The notes beneath the pieces were generated by a model. It saw only the letters and a list, made by a program, of their open reading frames with translations, made no database searches and was not told the DNA's origin. From contig QHOP01000264.1 in the NCBI GenBank assembly GCA_003219345.1, positions 1 through 31,263 of the forward strand: a stretch of DNA of 31,263 nt, given 5' to 3'. Position numbers and translations under genes: made by a program. Each line of letters starts with the position of its first letter. Within the stretch, counting starts at the first letter, position 1. This document shows, piece after piece, positions 24,560-31,263 of this stretch. Source of the DNA: Verrucomicrobiota bacterium (GTDB lineage Bacteria; Verrucomicrobiota; Verrucomicrobiia; Limisphaerales; AV2).

Positions 24560-25117
24560 TCACTCCTGTTCCTCCTGCCAGCGCGGCATCAGTTTCTGCG
24601 GCACGCCCAGATGATCGAGCACACGCGCCACCACCGTATCCACGACCTGCTCGATGGTTTTGGGATTTGTGTAGAAACACGGATTGGCCGGCAGAATCGT
24701 CGCGCCGGCCTGCAGCAGCAGTTCGAAATTTCTCACGTGCACCAGATTCAGCGGCGTTTCGCGCGGCACCAGGATCAGTTTCCTGCGCTCCTTCAGCATG
24801 ACATCCGCGGCGCGCAGCAGGACATCCTCGCTGGTGCCGTGCGCGATGCGACCCAGCGTGCCCATGCTGCACGGGATGACCACCATGGCGTCGAAGGCGT
24901 TTGAACCGCTGGCGAACGGGGCGTTCATGCTTTTGAGGCTGTGCGTTTTTGTGCCCGGCGGCAGCCGCAGCCCATCCGGCAGTTCTTCAGCGATGACCGC
25001 ATGGGCATAATTGCTGAGAACGACGTGCAGCTCGTGTTGACCCGGATGCAGGTTGTCGAGCAAACGCTGGGTGTAAATCGCCCCGCTGGCCCCGGTGATG
25101 GCAACGATGATTTTCAA
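24560..25117 (-). CDS. ubiX: Flavin prenyltransferase
   Basis: 185 residues when started at the TTG at 25117. UbiX makes prenylated FMN, the cofactor of UbiD-type decarboxylases; in futalosine gene sets a UbiX/UbiD-like pair is thought to decarboxylate the late intermediate. The family start KIIVAITGASGAIYTQRLLDNL holds the flavin-binding GASG (9-12). Further signature segments are VVIPCSMGTLGRIAHG, LLRAADVMLKERRKLILVPRETPLN and ILPANPCFYTNPKTIEQVVD. The frame is open another 77 codons upstream, but without family similarity or hydrophobic signal; no ATG or GTG is close to the domain, so TTG is chosen. No ubiD-like gene is visible in the window. Confidence 0.92.
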   Translation of the reverse strand: MKIIVAITGASGAIYTQRLLDNLHPGQHELHVVLSNYAHAVIAEELPDGLRLPPGTKTHSLKSMNAPFASGSNAFDAMVVIPCSMGTLGRIAHGTSEDVLLRAADVMLKERRKLILVPRETPLNLVHVRNFELLLQAGATILPANPCFYTNPKTIEQVVDTVVARVLDHLGVPQKLMPRWQEEQE

Positions 25118-25261
25118 GGCGGCAAAATTACGGGCGCAATATGGCGAGGCGAACTTCGTTGAGCAAGCCCGCTTTGCACACCTCGGCGGTTTGGTGTCCC
25201 ATTTGGCGTGAGGATTGCGAATCTGACTTGAGTCAGCGCGCGGCTTCCGCACAATGAATGC

Positions 25262-26467
25262 GTGTTGAACGGTTGCAACCCGGTCGTGGCACTGCCGCTC
25301 CTGCTGGCCTTGGCGGGTTGCTCGTCGCCTGCGCGGCTGCCGTCCCAACTGACGCGAGTGCCCGGCGTCAAGGATTCGGCTGCCGCGGCTTCGGCAACGG
25401 AGCCGGCGCGACCTGCGGACAGCGGCGAAAGAGGGGCGACGAACCGGTTTTGGGCAAAGGTTTCAGACAAGGACCTGCACGACTTGCCACTTGTTTCAGT
25501 TCCGGTTGTTTCGGATGCCCTCGCGATCCCGCACGCAACCACCAATTGGATTTCGTTGGAGGGCTGGAGTCAAACCAACCATTTCGGCCCGGCCCAACGG
25601 CTGCAGTCCGCAACAAATCTGAGCTGCGAATTGCACACGCCTGGCGGTGTCATCACCGTGACCAGCGGGAGCCACGTCGCGCATTTCGACCGGATCAGCT
25701 TCTGGCTCGGCTATGCGCCGCATGTCGCCGATGGCCAATTGTTGGTTCGCACGCTCGATGTGGAGAAAAATGTCCTGCCGTTGGCACACCGTCCGGACTT
25801 CGCGACGGACACCAACCACGTTGTCGTCATCGATCCGGGACACGGCGGCGAGAACACGGGCGCCCGCAGCGTTGCGGACAATCATTTCGAGAAGGAATTC
25901 ACTCTCGACTGGGCGTTACGGTTGGAGCCGCTGCTGGCAAGCAACGGATGGAACGTCGTTCTCACCCGCACGAACGACGTTGATACCTCGTTGTCGAACC
26001 GCGTGGCACTGGCCGACCACGTGAATGCCGATCTCTTCGTCAGCTTGCATTTCAATTCAGGCGCGCGTCAGGACCAGGCCGGCATCGAAACGTATTGCCT
26101 GACGCCGACAGGGATGCCGTCCACCTTGACACGCGATTACGAAGACGATCTCACGCGGGTCTTTCCAAACAACGCATTTGACGGGCAGAACCTGCAATAC
26201 GCGGTCCGATTGCACCGGGCGTTGCTCGAAGAAACCGGCGGCAGCGACCGCGGAGTGCGACGCGCGCGGTTCATGGTGGTTTTGCGCGGGCAAAATCGGC
26301 CGGCGATCCTCGTGGAGGGCGGTTATTTGTCCAATCTCCACGAGGCTCAATCAATCGCCGATCCGGAATACCGGCAAAAACTCGCCGAGGCGGTGGCGAA
26401 AGCACTGGTGTTTGCGAACGTGGTGACAGAGCACACTCTTACCAACACGACAAACCAGGCTCCGTGA
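25262..26467 (+). CDS. N-acetylmuramoyl-L-alanine amidase, lipoprotein
   Basis: A 401-residue cell-wall hydrolase of the Amidase_3 family, which cuts the bond between muramic acid and L-alanine in peptidoglycan. A lipobox (L17-A-G-C20) predicts a membrane-anchored lipoprotein. Residues 60-180 form an unassigned N-terminal domain. The catalytic domain starts at VVVIDPGHGG with zinc ligand H194, then E210 (HFEKEF), H263 (FVSLHFNSG) and the catalytic E352 (PAILVEGGYLSN). The start is GTG at 25262 or the next codon TTG; the nearby ATG at 25257 is out of frame. The stop overlaps the epimerase ATG (TGATG), so the two are coupled. Confidence 0.93.
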   Translation: MLNGCNPVVALPLLLALAGCSSPARLPSQLTRVPGVKDSAAAASATEPARPADSGERGATNRFWAKVSDKDLHDLPLVSVPVVSDALAIPHATTNWISLEGWSQTNHFGPAQRLQSATNLSCELHTPGGVITVTSGSHVAHFDRISFWLGYAPHVADGQLLVRTLDVEKNVLPLAHRPDFATDTNHVVVIDPGHGGENTGARSVADNHFEKEFTLDWALRLEPLLASNGWNVVLTRTNDVDTSLSNRVALADHVNADLFVSLHFNSGARQDQAGIETYCLTPTGMPSTLTRDYEDDLTRVFPNNAFDGQNLQYAVRLHRALLEETGGSDRGVRRARFMVVLRGQNRPAILVEGGYLSNLHEAQSIADPEYRQKLAEAVAKALVFANVVTEHTLTNTTNQAP

Positions 26468-27429
26468 TGGAGAACCCGGAACATATTTTAGTCACCGGCG
26501 GAGCAGGCTTCATCGGGTCGCACCTGGTGGAACGCCTGCTCGCCGATCGAAAATCTGTGACCGTCATCGACGACTGTTCGACCGGCAGCCTGGACAACCT
26601 TCGGTCGGTGATTCCAAATCCGAATCTACGCGTCATCCAAAGCAAGGTTTCTGAGTGCAGCGAATTGTCGAAGGTGGTTTCAAGGTCCAATTCAATCTGC
26701 CACCTGGCCGCGGCAGTAGGCGTGGAACTCGTAGTGAATTCGCCGGTTCGAACGATCCAAACCAATCTGCGCGAAACAGAAGCCATCCTTGAAGCCGCCA
26801 GCGGGCACGATGTTGCCGTTTTGTTGACCTCCACTTCCGAAGTTTACGGCAAGAGCCAGGCGCGTGCCTTTTCGGAACAAGACGACCTGCTTATCGGCCC
26901 CCCCCATTTGGGCCGCTGGAGCTACGCGTGCTCGAAATTGATGGACGAATTCCTGGCCATGGCCTACGCGCGAGAACGGAAGCTGCCGGTCATCATCGCG
27001 CGGTTGTTTAACACGGTCGGCCCTCGACAAACCGGGCGTTACGGCATGGTGTTGCCGCGGTTCATCACCGCCGCAAAAGCCGGCCAGCCGTTGAAGGTTT
27101 ATGGCGACGGCGCGCAGACGCGGTGTTTTTGTTACGTCGGCGACACCGTGGAAGCGCTCGTGCGATTGCAGAATTGCCCCGGCGCACGAGGTGAGGTCTT
27201 TAACGTGGGAAGCACCGAGGAAATCAGCATCCGCGAACTGGCGGAACTGGTGATTAAGACGCTGAACTCTTCGTCTGGCATTGAATTCGTCCCTTATGAC
27301 GACGCTTATTCACCCGGATTCGAAGACATGCAACGGCGAAGGCCGATCATCGAAAAACTAATCCGCAAGACTGATTTCTTCCCGCGAACGCCGTTGCGAA
27401 AGATTATCGAACTGACGGCTGCGGTGTGA
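26467..27429 (+). CDS. NAD-dependent sugar-nucleotide epimerase/dehydratase
   Basis: A 320-residue extended-SDR protein. It has the Rossmann motif G11-G-A-G14-F-I-G17, an NAD-selective acidic residue after strand 2 (VIDDCSTG), the catalytic T/S of LLTSTSEVYG (121-128), and Y153-A-C-S-K157. NTVGPRQTGRYGMVLPRFI is a recurring segment in UDP-glucose epimerases and UDP-glucuronate decarboxylases. The substrate is a nucleotide sugar, but which one is not decided by sequence alone. The ATG overlaps the amidase stop (TGATG), which suggests a joint role in envelope building. A terminator follows 5 bases after the stop. Confidence 0.9.
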   Translation: MENPEHILVTGGAGFIGSHLVERLLADRKSVTVIDDCSTGSLDNLRSVIPNPNLRVIQSKVSECSELSKVVSRSNSICHLAAAVGVELVVNSPVRTIQTNLRETEAILEAASGHDVAVLLTSTSEVYGKSQARAFSEQDDLLIGPPHLGRWSYACSKLMDEFLAMAYARERKLPVIIARLFNTVGPRQTGRYGMVLPRFITAAKAGQPLKVYGDGAQTRCFCYVGDTVEALVRLQNCPGARGEVFNVGSTEEISIRELAELVIKTLNSSSGIEFVPYDDAYSPGFEDMQRRRPIIEKLIRKTDFFPRTPLRKIIELTAAV

Positions 27430-27433
27430 GAAC

Positions 27434-27460
27434 AAAAAAGGCATCCTTGCGGATGCCTTT
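27434..27460. terminator. Bidirectional rho-independent terminator
   Basis: GGCATCC (27440-27446), a TTGC loop and GGATGCC (27451-27457) are flanked by AAAAAA on the left and TTT on the right. It lies between the convergent epimerase and pseudopilin genes and can serve both. Confidence 0.85.
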
Positions 27461-27483
27461 CGCTGCAAAAAGGGCGGCTCTCT

Positions 27484-28260
27484 TTAATCGCCGATGCCGA
27501 CCGTGTTCAGGTCGTTGCCCGAATTTCTGAGTTGGTCGCGCAAACGAGCAGTGGTGAATTGCTGGACGCTTCCATCACCCAGAGCAATGTTACCCGAACT
27601 CTGGTGCGTGTCTTTGGTGAAGCCCGCACCGGTGGCGCTAACCTGGTTCGTTCCCAAATTGGCGCAGATACCGTTGTTTTGAGTCGGCGCAAGAACTTGT
27701 GTGGGCGGGCCTTGTCCTCCCGCGGCATTGTTGGTGATGTTTCTGTCCCCCGACAAAACCATCGAGGGGAAGGTGTCTTGCGCGTCATACCCAATAATGT
27801 AGCTGTTTCCTTTGTTCTTGATGCCGGTGTTATTGACCGGATTGAGGATATGAAGCCAGTTCGTTCCGGTTGTGTGGGGCACGGTGCTGTTCGCCGGGGT
27901 CTGGTAGTTATCACTGGGACAGGTAATCACTTTGGGCGTGCTTAACTCATTGGACATGACGTAGAGATGATAGAAGTTAAACGGAACCTGCTGATTCGCT
28001 GCCACCTTGTATTCGGATGAACCGCCTTGATTGGTCGAAACGTTCATCGGAAAATTGTCGCCGTTGTCGTTGGCAAAAATGCGGAACGACAAGCCGACCT
28101 GTTTCAAGTTGTTGGTGCAGGCAATCTTCTGCGCTTTGGCCTTGGCCTTGGCGAGGGCGGGCAGAAGCAAGCCGGCCAATATGGCGATGATGGCAATAAC
28201 GACTAACAGCTCGATGAGCGTGAAAGCCCCGACTTTGTGTTTGCTAAAAACTCGCTTCAT
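27484..28260 (-). CDS. Pseudopilin-like protein with type IV prepilin signal
   Basis: 258 residues. A short basic leader (MKRVFSKHKVGA) is followed by FTLIELLVVIAIIAILAGLLLPAL and the AKAKAKAQKIACTNNLKQVG segment. The globular part is rich in asparagine, threonine and glycine, and ends with the ALGDGSVQQF motif that corresponds to the DG motif of this family. It is a paralog of the 18182-19009 protein in the first 70 residues and different after that. Monocistronic: a terminator lies downstream, and the next gene upstream is on the other side of about 250 bases. Role unknown; probably exported or surface-located. Confidence 0.9.
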   Translation of the reverse strand: MKRVFSKHKVGAFTLIELLVVIAIIAILAGLLLPALAKAKAKAQKIACTNNLKQVGLSFRIFANDNGDNFPMNVSTNQGGSSEYKVAANQQVPFNFYHLYVMSNELSTPKVITCPSDNYQTPANSTVPHTTGTNWLHILNPVNNTGIKNKGNSYIIGYDAQDTFPSMVLSGDRNITNNAAGGQGPPTQVLAPTQNNGICANLGTNQVSATGAGFTKDTHQSSGNIALGDGSVQQFTTARLRDQLRNSGNDLNTVGIGD

Positions 28261-28516
28261 AATGTTGTTTCAGTCTTTTTGGGTTAACGGTTTTGATACT
28301 CTAATCAAAGCAATCAGAGTGTCAACGCAATTTCTCAGAGAATCTTAGCAGCGCCGATGCCAGCGCTGATTTCCCCTAAAAAACGTGCCGTCAACCCGCC
28401 TTATTTCCCACCAGCGGTAAATTTTCACGCAAAACGCGTGAAATTCACGCATCCGACCTCTAATTCGCTACCTCCCATTACCATAAGCGCGCCTTGTCCA
28501 CGTGCCCCGCCCGCGG

Positions 28517-30004
28517 TCATTTCCTCGCGTCTTGCGCCGGATGATGGAGCGGGATGCGAACGCCGACGGTCGTTCCTTTGCCTTGGCGCCCGATAATGTT
28601 GATTTCGCCGTCCAGCATAGTGGCGCGTTCCCGCATCCCGAGCAATCCGAGCGACCGCGTGCCCGAACGCTCGCGTCCGGTCAGGCCGCGGCCGTTGTCC
28701 TGCACTTCGAGGATAAGTTTATCGCCCTCCTCCCTCAGGTGAATGTTCACCTGAGTTGCCTGGGCGTGCCGGATGATGTTGGTCAGCGTCTCCTGAAAAA
28801 TGCGGAACACGGCCGTGGCGCGATCGGGATCAAGGTTCAGATGCCTCGAACCGGGCTTGAATTGGCACCTGATGCCGGTCCGTTTTTCAAATTCCCGAAT
28901 CTGCCATTCGATGGCGGCTTCCAGCCCCAATTCATCGAGCACAGGCGGGCGCAGTTCAGTGGCGATCTTGCGGACCATGCCGATGATCTGGTCCACAGAG
29001 ACCGGCAGCGTTTTGGTTTTGTGCTGTAACGGGCGAATCGCGGCGGCAGTGTTGGCCTCGGCCATTTTCTTGTCCAGCCAGGCGAGATCCATTTTCAACG
29101 CGGTCAGCGTTTGGCCCAGTTCGTCATGCACTTCGCGGGCGATGCGGGTCCGTTCTTCCTCGCGCACCGATTGCAGGTAGGCGGCCAGGGCGCGCAACTG
29201 CTCGCGCGAGTCGCGCAATTTTTTTTCGACCCGCTTGCGCTCGGTGATGTCCTCCAGGCTGCCCTCGTAGCAAAGCACGTCCAGCACCTGGTTCTGGCGG
29301 TTGTGGATCGCCCGCGCGTTGACTTCCGCCCAGAGAAGTTTTCCGTCATGCCGATAAAACTCGGCCTCGAAGTGTCGCACGAGACCGGACTGTTTGAGCT
29401 TGGTCATCAATTCGCGCCGCTTTTCTGCGTCGGCAAAAAAAACCATCGCCTTCGCGGACCGCAAGGTTTGGCGGTCAGGATATCCGAGCATTTCCATCAG
29501 CGCCGGGTTGGCATCGACGATCCTGCCATCGAGCGCGACACGGAACAGCCCGACGGGCACGTCATCGAACAGGCTTTGGTAACGCCCTTCCGCCTCGCGC
29601 AAGGCAAGGCGTTGCCTGGTCCGTTCGAGCGCCAGGTGCGCCGCGGCCGGCAGGCGAACGTAGTGTTTGGGCGATTTGATGACGTAATCGTCGAGCCCGG
29701 CTTTCATCGCCTGCACCGCGACTTCCTCACTGCCGGTGCCGGTGAACATAATGACCGGGCAATCGCGCCAGTGGACTTTGACAGCGAGCAAAACGGTGAT
29801 TCCGTCGGTCCAGCGCAACTGATAGTCTGTCACAACCAAATCCCACCGTCTGGATTCGATGGCCTGAGCGAGTTCTTTGGAATTGGTGGCCTGCTCGAAT
29901 TGGCTGTCCGGAAACTCCCGGCTGATCTCCCGAATGACCAACGCGCGGTCGTCCGGGTTGTCATCCACCAACAGAATCTGCAATTTGTCGTCCATAATTT
30001 CCAT
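28517..30004 (-). CDS. Response-regulator/PAS/histidine kinase hybrid (NarX-type kinase core)
   Basis: A 495-residue soluble signalling protein. Residues 8-125 are a receiver domain (D14/D15, phosphoacceptor D60 in VVTDYQL, K110). Residues 140-260 are a PAS domain with PAC motif (GSLEDITERKR). A HisKA_3 dimerisation domain follows with H293 in AREVHDELGQTL, then an HATPase with N409 (TNIIRHA) and DNGRGL (436-441). No transmembrane segment is seen, so input comes through REC phosphorylation or the PAS ligand. HisKA_3 kinases normally pair with a LuxR-type regulator, which is not visible here. ATG at 30004, or MDDKLQ at 29995. Confidence 0.93.
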   Translation of the reverse strand: MEIMDDKLQILLVDDNPDDRALVIREISREFPDSQFEQATNSKELAQAIESRRWDLVVTDYQLRWTDGITVLLAVKVHWRDCPVIMFTGTGSEEVAVQAMKAGLDDYVIKSPKHYVRLPAAAHLALERTRQRLALREAEGRYQSLFDDVPVGLFRVALDGRIVDANPALMEMLGYPDRQTLRSAKAMVFFADAEKRRELMTKLKQSGLVRHFEAEFYRHDGKLLWAEVNARAIHNRQNQVLDVLCYEGSLEDITERKRVEKKLRDSREQLRALAAYLQSVREEERTRIAREVHDELGQTLTALKMDLAWLDKKMAEANTAAAIRPLQHKTKTLPVSVDQIIGMVRKIATELRPPVLDELGLEAAIEWQIREFEKRTGIRCQFKPGSRHLNLDPDRATAVFRIFQETLTNIIRHAQATQVNIHLREEGDKLILEVQDNGRGLTGRERSGTRSLGLLGMRERATMLDGEINIIGRQGKGTTVGVRIPLHHPAQDARK

Positions 30005-30078
30005 GTGGCCATAGTGACCTCACTGACCTTGCCTGTCGTTTGCGCGGGCGAGTGCCGTTTCTCGTTCAACCGCGGCGA

Positions 30079-30140
30079 CTATGCCTGGAACTGCCGGACG
30101 AAGGCAATCAGCGTTTCAAAGTCAGCCGGTCTGACGGCCC
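30079..30140 (-). pseudogene. C-terminal remnant of a response regulator receiver domain
   Basis: The minus-strand frame reads VRPADFETLIAFVRQFQA and then a stop at 30081-30079. This resembles the lysine-proline (here R-P) and final helix of CheY-like receivers of the type that ends with KPVDF. Nothing upstream in the frame resembles the rest of the domain, so only the tail remains. It lies just upstream of the hybrid kinase in the same direction, where a partner regulator would be expected. Confidence 0.4.
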
Positions 30141-30429
30141 GGAATTGGCCCCCCGATGGCAAACGCGTCCGATGTCCGCGGGTTTAGCCTCCCTTTGCAT
30201 TTCGCACTCCTCATCATGGCGATTTCTGCCCTGTCCAGAGACTGGACATTTCATATTCACGCTCACCACCGCGCCGTTCTTCAAATCCGCTCGTTCCAAC
30301 TACTTTTGAGGATAAAACCGGGCAATCAATCGCAGCAGCAGATGAAAACCTCAAATGACTCGCGGCAAATGCCCATACTGGCGCGGCGATAAGGCAGGAT
30401 GCAGGTCCGGTATGTGGGAGAAAGTAGCT

Positions 30430-30457
30430 TTGACATTGCGCTGGAAACTCCTATTTT
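30430..30457 (+). promoter_or_regulatory. Candidate sigma-70 promoter for the HAMP gene
   Basis: TTGACA (30430-30435) and TATTTT (30452-30457) with a 16-base spacer, about 200 bases before the ATG at 30656. Confidence 0.4.
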
Positions 30458-30655
30458 CTACTTTGCCTTTGTAAGAGATCAGCCGTTTTTCTACGCATAA
30501 CTTTGAGCATTTAGCCCGCTGCCGCGAACCACACGTAATTTTATGAACTTGTTTTCATCATTGCGCTTTTGGGAAATGTTTAAATCATCTATTCAGGGCA
30601 AGGAGGAAAACCCCGGCACAAAGTCGCACTCATCCATTTCCCAGGAAAGTGAGCT

Positions 30656-31263
30656 ATGAAAAAAAGTAAGCCGCGATACGTCATTCACGAAGGGGCACCA
30701 ATGCCCCGCTTGAAGCAAACTGCAGTGGCGAACGGTGACATTGATATCAAGCTGCTGCTCACCGCCCTGACAGCGCTGAAAAAAGGCGACTTCTCAATGC
30801 GTCTGCCGCTGGATTGGAATGGCACCGCCGGAAAAATCGCAGATACGTTTAATGATGTCATTGAGCGTCATGAAAAAATGGCAAATGAGCTGGAGCGAAT
30901 CAGCCGCGTCGTCGGCAAGGAAGGAAAGATAAGCCAGCGTGCTTCCATCGGGGAAGTGGGCGGTTCGTGGGCCGAATCGATTGCCTCGGTCAACACCCTG
31001 ATCAGTGATTTGGTGCATCCGACGAGTGAAACCGCACGCGTGATTGGCGCGGTGGCCAAGGGCGATCTCGCCCAGACCATGGCACTGGAAATTGAGGGCA
31101 GGCCTTTGGAAGGGGAGTTTCTCCGAACCGCCAAAACCGTCAACACGATGGTCAACCAACTCGGCTCCTTTGCCTCGGAAGTGACGCGCGTGGCGCGCGA
31201 GGTCGGCACGGAGGGGAAATTGGGCGGGCAGGCAAAGGTCAAGGGTGTGGCCGGCACCTGGAA
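30656..31263 (+). CDS. Multi-HAMP signalling protein, 3' end outside window
   Basis: The ATG at 30656 is preceded by AGGAAAG (30643-30649), a good ribosome binding site. About 202 residues are seen with no stop. After a basic start there is DIKLLLTALTALKKGDFSMRLPLDWNG, and then repeated HAMP-like units: a first VGKEGKISQRASIG, a second VAKGDLAQTMALEIEGRPLEGEF with TAKTVNTMVNQLGSFASEVTRVAREVG, and a third TEGKLGGQAKVKGVAGTW. This is the arrangement of soluble poly-HAMP hybrid histidine kinases (Nik1-like). The kinase and receiver parts would lie beyond the window; they are inferred, not seen. Confidence 0.85.
   Translation, partial: MKKSKPRYVIHEGAPMPRLKQTAVANGDIDIKLLLTALTALKKGDFSMRLPLDWNGTAGKIADTFNDVIERHEKMANELERISRVVGKEGKISQRASIGEVGGSWAESIASVNTLISDLVHPTSETARVIGAVAKGDLAQTMALEIEGRPLEGEFLRTAKTVNTMVNQLGSFASEVTRVAREVGTEGKLGGQAKVKGVAGTW

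Larger units (their letters stand above)
30005..30655. other. Intergenic region with response-regulator remnant and promoter
   Basis: Apart from the remnant at 30079-30140 and a possible promoter at 30430-30457 I see no gene. Open frames on both strands are short and lack family character. The last 50 bases include a clear ribosome binding site for the next gene. Confidence 0.5.

Noticed and set aside
29111..30187. 358-residue plus-strand frame opposite the hybrid kinase
   Set aside because: Shadow of the kinase gene; no domain, and the coding signal is clearly on the minus strand.

Overview
The window looks like a chromosomal segment from an uncultured Verrucomicrobiota bacterium (Pedosphaera/Limisphaerales-like). 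The lineage is inferred from three things: two pseudopilins with the FTLIELLVVIAIIAIL N-terminus followed by alanine/lysine repeats, signal-peptide PQQ-propeller proteins with a WPQFRGPNRD opening, and many short palindromic repeats in and between genes. Coding density is high at both ends and low in the middle.

Left segment (1-7.6 kb): the 3' part of a YfhO-like membrane protein, two SAM methyltransferases, a Nif3-like metal protein, biosynthetic arginine decarboxylase (speA) with a readable promoter, and a frame-broken membrane protein.

Variable island (about 7.8-16.9 kb): it opens with the 3' half of a tRNA-Arg(CCT), fused to the end of a DUF1801 gene. Next come seven attC-like recombination sites of 83-93 bp, each following a small minus-strand ORF. 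This is an integron cassette array with no integron integrase in view (a CALIN). Cassette products are mostly small membrane or lipoproteins, including a LAB_N-domain protein and two divergent paralogs. Then follow a 90-bp tandem repeat, about 1.3 kb of near gene-free relic DNA with a 24-bp perfect palindrome and a mazF remnant, a two-gene FRG-SET operon, and a phage-type tyrosine recombinase bracketed by imperfect 27/28-bp direct repeats.

Right segment (16.9-25.1 kb): a minus-strand cluster for futalosine-type menaquinone synthesis: ubiX, ubiA-like mqnP, mqnE, mqnA and mqnC. Between the pathway genes sit a four-helix-bundle (IVP) gene carried between inverted heptamer repeats, a DUF4238 fragment, a PQQ propeller gene with a frame break, and a pseudopilin. 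Both radical-SAM genes (mqnC, mqnE) carry in-frame insertions made of paired palindromes (REPIN-like).

Final segment (25.2-31.3 kb): a lipoprotein amidase and a sugar-nucleotide epimerase (overlapping, plus strand), a two-way terminator, a second pseudopilin, a REC-PAS-histidine kinase, a remnant of a response regulator, and the start of a multi-HAMP signalling protein that runs off the window.

Main points for follow-up: the inverse-strand attC array ending on a tRNA fragment, the REPIN insertions in two enzymes of one pathway, the FRG-SET pair, and the repeat-bracketed integrase.
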